64,000 nucleotides of DNA from Modestobacter sp. VKM Ac-2986 (GTDB lineage Bacteria > Actinomycetota > Actinomycetes > Mycobacteriales > Geodermatophilaceae): assembly GCF_026967795.1 (NCBI RefSeq), contig NZ_JAPVBH010000007.1, positions 186,001 through 250,000 on the forward strand, written 5' to 3'. Made by a program: the position numbers and the translations under genes. Shown piece after piece: positions 58,591 through 64,000 of the stretch (positions are counted from its first letter, which is position 1; the number at the start of each line of letters is the position of its first letter). The notes under the pieces are model-generated. The model did not search any database, was not told the origin of the DNA, and saw nothing but the letters and a program-made list of their open reading frames with translations.

Positions 58591-59360
58591 CTACGCCGTC
58601 CCGACCTCGACCGGCTCCCCCATCGGCAGCCAGCGGAACCGACGCCGGACGTCGTCCGGTGCTCGCGCCAGCTCACGCTCGACCGCGGCGCGGCCCTGCA
58701 CGAAGTGGCTCCAGCCCTCGAAGTGCACCGGGACGACGATCGGGGCGTCGAGCCGCGCGGCCAGCCGGGCCGCCTGCCGGCCGGTCATCGAGTACCGCAG
58801 CGGCCCGGTGACCGGGAACCGCACCCCGCCCAGGTGCAGGACGGCGACGTCGACGTGCAGCCGCTCGGCGACCTCGCGCAACCCGCGGAACAGCACGGTG
58901 TCGCCGGAGATCCACAGCGAGCCGCCGTCCCAGCGCAGCGCGAAGCCGACGACGTCCCCGGCGACCGGACGGCTCAACGGCGGACCGTGCCGCGCGGGGG
59001 TGGCAGTCACCTCGACGTCCGGGCGCCCGGGGCGGTGAGCACCGTCGACTCCCCCGGTCGCAGCCCGCGGGCGCCCAGCCGCCGTCCGCCGGACGCCGTC
59101 GTCACGACCACCGGCACCGAGGGGAGGAGCGCGCGCCCGGCGTCGTCCAGGTTGTCGGCGTGGTGGTCGTGGGTGAGCAGGACGGCGTCGACCGGGAGCA
59201 GTTCGGCCGGCTGCAGCGCGGGGCCGGCGACCTTGCGCGAGCCGGTGCCCCAGCCGAACCGGTAGCGCCGTCCGGGCGGGTCGAAGGTCGGGTCGGTGAG
59301 GATCCGCCAGCCGGCGACCTCGACGAGCAGGGTGGGCCCGCCGACGTGGGTGAGCCTCAC
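58591..59360 (-). pseudogene. Metallo-beta-lactamase-fold hydrolase, frameshifted
   Basis: Starting at GTG 59360 (overlapping the preceding stop), the frame reads RLTHVGGPTLLVEVAGWRIL, TDPTFDPPGRR and LLTHDHHADNLD, a UlaG/RomA-like MBL hydrolase. It then ends at a premature stop near 59009. One base missing in the GC run at about 59020-59030 restores the rest in the next frame: DVEVTATPARHGPPL, SLWISGDTVLFRGLREVAER, VPVHFEGWSHFVQG and the normal C-terminus. Together about 256 residues. Either a recent pseudogene or a sequencing error. Confidence 0.85.
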
Positions 59361-60180
59361 TGCGCACCGGTGACCGGCCGCACCCCCGTCGTGTGGGCGA
59401 GCGCCCAGTCGAACACTTCGTCGGCGATCCGCTCCCAGCCCGGCGAGGCCGGCAGCAGGTGCGGGTAGCCGGCCTCCTCGCGGACCTCGGTGACCGTGTC
59501 GCCCTTGAGTGCGCGGCGTTCGAGCACTGCACGGACGGCGGCATGATGTGGTCCTCACTGCCGGAGACGAACAGCAGCGGCGGGCGGTTCGGGTTCTTGT
59601 AGTCGACGTGGGCGTCCTGCGGGCCGGGCATCAGGTTGGCCAGCACGCCGCTCCAGATGATGTTGCCCGGCGCCGGGATGGCGTAGCGCTGGTACAGCCG
59701 CCGCGACTCGTCGTCGTCGAAGGTGTTGGTGAACGCGTAGTGCCACTGCTCCTCGCTGAGCGGGACGGCGCGGTGCCGGTTGGCCGGGTTCTTGAACGCC
59801 GTCCACGTCGAGCGCAGCTGCGACAGCGGCAGAACGCGGACGCCCTCGGTGGGCGCGGAGTTGAGCGCGACGCCGACGGCGCCGTATCCGCGGTCGAGCA
59901 GCAGCTGGGTGATCGCGCCGCCGGCCGAGTGCCCTATGAGGATCGGCGAGCTGTCGAGCTCGCTGATGACGGCGGCGTAGTGGTCGACGATCTGCGGCAG
60001 CGTCACCTCGGCGACCGGCGTCGGGTCGGCGTTGAGCGCCTCGACCTCCACCTCGAAGCCCGGGTAGGCGGGGGTGAGCACGCGGAAGCCGCGGGCCTCG
60101 TAGTGGCTCTTCCAGTGCTCCCAGCTGCGCGGGGTCACCCAGAAGCCGTGGATGAGGACGATGGTGTCGGGGGCGGTCAT
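59357..60180 (-). pseudogene. Alpha/beta hydrolase, frameshifted
   Basis: From ATG 60180 (GAGGAG 7 bases upstream) the frame gives a normal alpha/beta hydrolase: TIVLIHGFWVTPRSWEHWKS, the elbow IGHSAGGAI and FVSGSEDHIMPPSVQ. After SNAAH the frame is lost. One T missing near 59509 (CACTCAAGG for CACTTCAAGG) restores KGDTVTEVREEAGYPHLLPA and GWERIADEVFDWALAHTT with the stop overlapping the next gene. Intact length would be about 274 residues. It is divergent from the AraC regulator, its probable controller. Confidence 0.85.
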
Positions 60181-60344
60181 GGCGGTCTCCTCACTGCCGG
60201 GGCTGCGGATGGCAGGGACCCTGGCAGCGGGCGCCGGGCCCGGATCGGCTGTGCGTGCACGCCTGTGGTCTGTGCGTGCCGGAAGCGCTTCCCCGGTGTT
60301 TGCGCTTCTGCCACGCTCGACGGCGACACCACCGGGAGTCGCCG

Positions 60345-61307
60345 ATGCTGTTGCTGGACACGCGCACCGTGCCCCGCGCCGAGCGGGCCGAGGCCTTCCG
60401 CGCCGCCATGCTGGAGGCTTCCCTCCCCTGCCGCGTCGAGCAGCGCACCCCGCCCGAGCGCATGCACGCCCGGATGCACCTCGTGCCGCTGGGCCGGACG
60501 GCAGTGTTCACCACCGACGCGACGCCGTTCGGGCTGGTGCGCACGCCGCGGCACGTGCAGCAGGAGGGGCCGGACGTCGTCGCGATCGCCTACCAGGCGG
60601 CCGGGTGCGGCGAGTACGCGCAGCTGGGCCACGAGCAGCTGGTGCAGGGCCGGGACCTCATGCTGGTCGACCTGACGGCGCCGTACGCGTTCGGCTGCGC
60701 GGTGGGCGGTGGGTCGCGGTCGGTGATGGTGCCGCACGAGCAGCTGGCGTTGCTGGTGGACGTCATCCGGCGTGCCGTCCCGCGGCTGCGCGCCAGCCCG
60801 CTGCACGACCTGGTGCGCACGCACCTGGCGGAGGTGTGCGGCCGGGCCGAGGAGCTCGCGGACGACGCCGGCGCTCTCGCCCTCGGGACGGCGACGGCGG
60901 AGTTGGTGCGGGCGCTGATCGTGTCGGCCGCCGGTGGGGTGCGGGACCGCGGGGCGGTGCGGGAGGAGACGCTGCTGACCCGGGTGCGGACCTACGTCGG
61001 CCAGCACCTCACCGACCCGGCGCTGACGCCCGCGACCATCGCCGCGGCGCACAACGTGTCGCTGCGGCAGCTGTACCGGCTCTTCAGCGATGCGGGGGTG
61101 AGCCTGGAACAGGAGGTGATCGGACAGCGGTTGGAGCTGGCCCGAGCACAGCTAGTCTCCCCCGTCGGCCGCCGGCGGTCGATCGCCGCCACTGCGCGGG
61201 CGTGCGGCTTCCTCGACGCCAGCCACTTCACCCGCCGGTTTCGCCGGGCCTACGGCATAAGCCCACGGGACTGCCAGAGGATCCGCTCTCCCGGACACCC
61301 CTCATAA
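60345..61307 (+). CDS. AraC-family transcriptional regulator
   Basis: The 320-residue protein has an N-terminal AraC_binding_2-type ligand domain (RAERAEAFRAAMLEASLPCR, MHLVPLGRTAVFTTDATPFG). The C-terminal double helix-turn-helix starts TRVRTYVGQHLTDPALTPAT and includes IAAAHNVSLRQLYRLFSDAG, ARACGFLDASHFTRRFRRAY and GISPRDCQR. ATG at 60345. Divergent from the broken hydrolase and MBL genes, so it probably regulates or once regulated them. Confidence 0.92.
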   Translation: MLLLDTRTVPRAERAEAFRAAMLEASLPCRVEQRTPPERMHARMHLVPLGRTAVFTTDATPFGLVRTPRHVQQEGPDVVAIAYQAAGCGEYAQLGHEQLVQGRDLMLVDLTAPYAFGCAVGGGSRSVMVPHEQLALLVDVIRRAVPRLRASPLHDLVRTHLAEVCGRAEELADDAGALALGTATAELVRALIVSAAGGVRDRGAVREETLLTRVRTYVGQHLTDPALTPATIAAAHNVSLRQLYRLFSDAGVSLEQEVIGQRLELARAQLVSPVGRRRSIAATARACGFLDASHFTRRFRRAYGISPRDCQRIRSPGHPS

Positions 61308-61423
61308 GCGCGCCTGCGACAAGAGGTTGAACCGCCATCGAGGCGTCCCCTTAGCTGCCCTATGTAGCCCGGACGTCCTGCTGGTGCAGGGCAAGGCGAG
61401 TACCTTGAAAGGCGGCAGGCGGG

Positions 61424-62146
61424 TCAGGCCGCTGCGGCGAGCCTGGACCGCATCGTGGCGAACATGGCGACTTCACCGGTCAGCCAGGCGTCGAAGTGCT
61501 GACTGCGGATGGGTTGTGGTCGGTGAAGCTTGGCTCGGCGGACGTCGAGTACGCCGTGGTCGAGTGAGGGGTTGGTGCGCTCGAGGATGCGCAACATGGC
61601 CTCGGCGGCGTCCGTGGTGAGCGGGGCTTCCTTCAGGTATGTGGCCATCTCCCGATTGTCCGATCCGTCCTTGAGCAGGGCGGCGATGCGCGCGCGGACG
61701 TCGGCCCTCGGATGCCCCCAGACGGCCGACTCCCGATAGCGCGGCGCAAGGTTTTTTCGCGCCGTCCACCGCATCAGCCCGTCAATGAGGTGTGCATAGT
61801 GTTGAAGCCTGGGCTTGGTCGCCAAGGCGGCGGCTCGGTGCAGGTGTAGCTGATCGTTTTGAGTGGGGACTGCCTCAACGAAGGCGTCCCGCCAACCCTT
61901 GTAGACGTCGTGGCCGGGGCCATAGTCGCGGTTGTAGAGGGCGATCGCCTGCCGTAAAACGGCGATCTTGGCCGACGATGGGGCGACGACGAAGTCCCCA
62001 AACTTACCGAGAGTGCCTGCCGGACGAGTGGTCTCACCTAGCTTCTGGTCAGTACCTGGTGGAGCTGGGGATAGTTGGGAGATGAGTGTCACCTGGCGTT
62101 CCGACAATCCGGATGTCGTCTTCACACCGGGTGGCGGTGCGGGCAC
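61424..62146 (-). CDS. Hypothetical protein in low-GC accessory DNA
   Basis: The 240-residue protein has FGDFVVAPSSAKIAVLRQAI, LYNRDYGPGHDVYKGWRDAF, LQHYAHLIDGLMRWTARKNL, then PRYRESAVWGHPRADVRARI and YLKEAPLTTDAAEAMLRIL. All-alpha, basic, no membrane segment. No family recognised. GC and codon choice differ from the rest of the window. Start GTG at 62146 with only a weak ribosome site. Confidence 0.7.
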   Translation of the reverse strand: MPAPPPGVKTTSGLSERQVTLISQLSPAPPGTDQKLGETTRPAGTLGKFGDFVVAPSSAKIAVLRQAIALYNRDYGPGHDVYKGWRDAFVEAVPTQNDQLHLHRAAALATKPRLQHYAHLIDGLMRWTARKNLAPRYRESAVWGHPRADVRARIAALLKDGSDNREMATYLKEAPLTTDAAEAMLRILERTNPSLDHGVLDVRRAKLHRPQPIRSQHFDAWLTGEVAMFATMRSRLAAAA

Positions 62147-62287
62147 TCGTCATGCTCTAGCAACTTCGGGCCGGGGGTACCGGGCTGCCCGAGCAGCTAC
62201 CTGAAGCGCGGTCGGGCCACTCCCCGTAGGCGCCGCCTCAACAGCAAGGACTGGAGGCATCTCACGGTCAAGCTGTGCCGGTGACCG

Positions 62288-62323
62288 CAGGTCTGGGCGC
62301 TGGTAGTCCAGCGCCCAGACCTG
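62288..62323. terminator. Terminator between low-GC genes
   Basis: A 16-bp perfect stem (62288-62303 with 62308-62323) around a TAGT loop lies downstream of the 62363 gene. Confidence 0.85.
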
Positions 62324-62362
62324 GGTCGTCCAACCCGTTGCTGGTGCTCTGTGCCGGAGTAG

Positions 62363-63139
62363 TCAGTCGACGTCAAGGTCGATGACGTATCCGGGTTGAG
62401 GTGACCGGGTCTCGGGGTGGAGCTCATCGAGGACCCGTTGGGCCGCCCGCTGGATCTGTTCGAGATTTTCCGCGAATCGGTCACGGTACGTGCGTGGGAG
62501 CTGATCGATCACACCGCTCAGCTCGAGCAGGTCGACCACCATCCTCGACAGCGCCACGTTGCCCTTGATGGCCCGTTCGGCCAGCCGGACGTTGAGTTCG
62601 GGAGCGAGCGCATCCGCGCGCGCCTGTTGCTCTTGAAGCCGGAGTTCCGCTCGCGCCTTGGTTAGCTGCTCTGATTCGATGGCACGTGCTGCGGCGACCA
62701 CCCGCCGGGATCGCTCCCTGGAGCGCGTAAGTACCGCCTGCTGCACGTCCTTGTTGGTCAGCAGCTCCTCGACGCGGGCAACCTGGTCTCGGACCCGACC
62801 CGAGAGGTTGTCGTCCATCTCGTCGTTCAGGAGAAGGTCGACACGGTTCGGTCGGGCGGCGTACTTCGAGTGCTTGGCGTGGCTGATGTCGAGGAATCGG
62901 CTGCCTGGCGGCCAGGCGGCCGACGTCCGGTGACAGTCCTTGATGAGGCCCAACGTCAGGCCGGTCCGGCCGGCGAAGTCCTCCAGGAGTCGCTGCGCTG
63001 CGCTGCGGGTGGCTCGATCGCTTCCAGGCGGTACAGCCGCGATGCACAGGTCGCCAACGACCCAGCGGTCGGGAGGGGAATCCGCCTGGGCCAGGCGGAT
63101 CCCCTCCTCCACCAGGGCCTCCCAGTTCGGGGAGGTCAT
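62363..63139 (-). CDS. Hypothetical protein with coiled-coil middle (DUF6192/RacO-like start)
   Basis: The 258-residue protein has an N-terminal helical part (WVVGDLCIAAVPPGSDRATR, RTGLTLGLIKDCHRTSAAWP, DISHAKHSKYAARP) whose WPPGSR...HSKY pattern recalls DUF6192/RacO-type proteins of Streptomyces (tentative). A long charged helix follows (EELLTNKDVQQAVLTRSRER, ESEQLTKARAELRLQEQQAR), then a C-terminal leucine-rich region. It lies 2 bases after the preceding gene, so is translationally linked to it. Lower GC than the core genome. Confidence 0.7.
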   Translation of the reverse strand: MTSPNWEALVEEGIRLAQADSPPDRWVVGDLCIAAVPPGSDRATRSAAQRLLEDFAGRTGLTLGLIKDCHRTSAAWPPGSRFLDISHAKHSKYAARPNRVDLLLNDEMDDNLSGRVRDQVARVEELLTNKDVQQAVLTRSRERSRRVVAAARAIESEQLTKARAELRLQEQQARADALAPELNVRLAERAIKGNVALSRMVVDLLELSGVIDQLPRTYRDRFAENLEQIQRAAQRVLDELHPETRSPQPGYVIDLDVD

Positions 63140-63141
63140 CG

Positions 63142-63873
63142 TCAGCGCTTGACGGCACCCGGCCCGAGGGCCTTGGCAGTCGCGGGGCCACCGGCCTGCA
63201 GTCCGGCGAAGTCCGGCGTGGCCACCTGCATCAGGTTGCTCACCGCGGTCGTGACGCTGCTGCCCAGCTCCTTCTTGAGCCGGTCGCTGATGCCGTCAAA
63301 TGCAAGTGCCACCATCATGCAGTCGTCCCGGACGCCTCCGCTGACCTTAACGAGCTGGTCGCCGCGCGGTCGCACGTACCACTCGATGATCAGGTCGTGG
63401 TCGTCGGTCGCGGCCTTGAGGGTCACCGGAACACCCTCTCGGGACACCTTGGCTTCGACCAGCAGCAGCCCCTTGGTCACGATGAGCTTTTGCGCCGCCC
63501 CTGCGCGACTCGTGCGGCTCAGTGAGCCCCAGAGCAGAGTCCCGAGGTCGGTGACGGCCTGGACCCGCTCCTCGAGGTCGGGATGCTCCTTCGGGTCCTT
63601 CTTAAGCAGTTCCTGCTCGTCGTCTTTGAGCTCAGTGGCGCCCAGGAAACCAGGCAGCACCGCCTCGACGACCTCGGTCTTGGACAGGCCCTTGGCGATG
63701 AAGTCGGCCTTGCGGTCGAGGATGTCTCGCTTCGACGCGCGAACCGGATGCTGCGTGAAGATGGTCTGCAGCTGAGCGGCCAGGAGGTCCTGCCGGAGGT
63801 TGCCGGTCTCCTCGTCCAGGTAGCCCTGGACTGCCAGGGCGTCGCGTGCGATCTCGTTGTCGCGCCAAGACAT
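63142..63873 (-). CDS. Hypothetical protein, first gene of a low-GC operon
   Basis: The 243-residue protein has an N-terminal helical region (NEIARDALAVQGYLDEETGN, LQTIFTQHPVRASKRDILDR, KADFIAKGLSKTEVVEAVLP). A beta-rich domain follows (KLIVTKGLLLVEAKVSREGV, HDLIIEWYVRPRGDQLVKVS, GGVRDDCMMVALAF), then a helical tail. I recognise no family. ATG at 63873 with GAGGAG 7 bases upstream; the open frame further back overlaps the promoter. Two bases separate it from the following gene. Confidence 0.72.
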   Translation of the reverse strand: MSWRDNEIARDALAVQGYLDEETGNLRQDLLAAQLQTIFTQHPVRASKRDILDRKADFIAKGLSKTEVVEAVLPGFLGATELKDDEQELLKKDPKEHPDLEERVQAVTDLGTLLWGSLSRTSRAGAAQKLIVTKGLLLVEAKVSREGVPVTLKAATDDHDLIIEWYVRPRGDQLVKVSGGVRDDCMMVALAFDGISDRLKKELGSSVTTAVSNLMQVATPDFAGLQAGGPATAKALGPGAVKR

Positions 63874-63939
63874 GATAGTGCTCCTCAATCTCGTGCGGGT
63901 CGGCTCCCCAGTTGGAGCGTGGCCGATCAGAGGAGGCAG

Positions 63940-63968
63940 ACCGTAGCGTCTGGCGACCGGGAGCACAA
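63940..63968 (-). promoter_or_regulatory. Sigma-70-type promoter of the low-GC operon
   Basis: On the minus strand TTGTGC (63963-63968) and TACGGT (63940-63945) are separated by 17 bases, and the predicted start is about 60 bases ahead of the ATG at 63873. Confidence 0.5.
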
Positions 63969-64000
63969 CCCCTGGAACGCTCCGGCTTATGTCACCGCCC

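Noticed and set aside
61308-61423. Search for a tRNA gene or attachment site at the edge of the low-GC island
   Set aside because: No T-arm (GGTTCGA-type) plus acceptor pairing could be found, and no direct repeat pair was evident within the window.
62147-62287. Plus-strand frame ending YLKRGRATPRRRRLNSKDWR considered as an integrase remnant
   Set aside because: No integrase catalytic pattern (R...HxxR...Y) is present, and the arginine run may be chance.

Overview
The window is very GC-rich DNA with strong third-position G/C codon bias, many GTG starts and apparently leaderless genes. It carries an F420-dependent oxidoreductase, a DUF222/HNH (13E12-type) protein, an Excalibur-domain nuclease, a DUF2382 stress protein and a c-di-AMP riboswitch in front of an NlpC/P60 gene. 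Together these point to a free-living actinobacterium. Geodermatophilaceae (Blastococcus, Geodermatophilus, Modestobacter and relatives) is my best guess, inferred from style rather than from a search. I see no tRNA, rRNA, CRISPR array, insertion sequence or prophage.

Layout. 1-1.6 kb: end of a DUF2382 stress protein and a small membrane protein. 1.8-8.8 kb: a 2333-residue DUF4011/DUF3320 superfamily-1 helicase with intact ATPase motifs. 9-17.6 kb: housekeeping and cell-envelope genes (quinone-reductase-like MDR, 48-residue basic protein, F420 LLM oxidoreductase, NUDIX + L,D-transpeptidase, RtcB, GT51 glycosyltransferase, membrane metallophosphoesterase, zinc-ribbon protein). 17.7-29.3 kb: a small membrane protein, then one large minus-strand ter stress locus. 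The ter locus has six TerD-domain proteins, TelA with an XpaC-like partner, and a four-gene biosynthetic operon (CitE-like lyase, TRSP-type PRTase, StiP-type PRTase, HAD phosphatase) whose genes overlap by 4 bases. 29.3-30.4 kb: a regulatory region with a candidate ter promoter, a 26-bp palindrome and a c-di-AMP riboswitch, leading into NlpC/P60. 30.4-36.3 kb: SnoaL/MerR pair, GH63-like glucosidase, GGDEF-EAL protein.

36.4-43.2 kb holds the most unusual locus. A second DUF4011/DUF3320 protein is recognisably a paralogue of the first, but every ATPase/helicase motif has been erased. It is followed by a DUF5925 AAA ATPase with intact motifs and then by a frameshifted scrap of a DUF3320 tail. 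Both large paralogues start from the same leaderless promoter-like element at identical spacing, which suggests co-expression and perhaps a complex of an active and an inactive subunit.

43.3-54.3 kb: proline-rich membrane protein, DUF222/HNH nuclease, GGDEF-EAL, secreted 5'-nucleotidase, GGDEF, membrane-anchored HNH-Excalibur nuclease, ethanolamine-type permease. 54.6-61.3 kb: zinc-ribbon protein, hydrolase/VOC pair, DUF4352-like lipoprotein-style protein, a hypothetical protein, two adjacent frameshifted genes (hydrolase and metallo-beta-lactamase fold) and an AraC regulator. 61.4-64 kb: lower-GC DNA with three uncharacterised genes, probably an accessory island that continues past the window.
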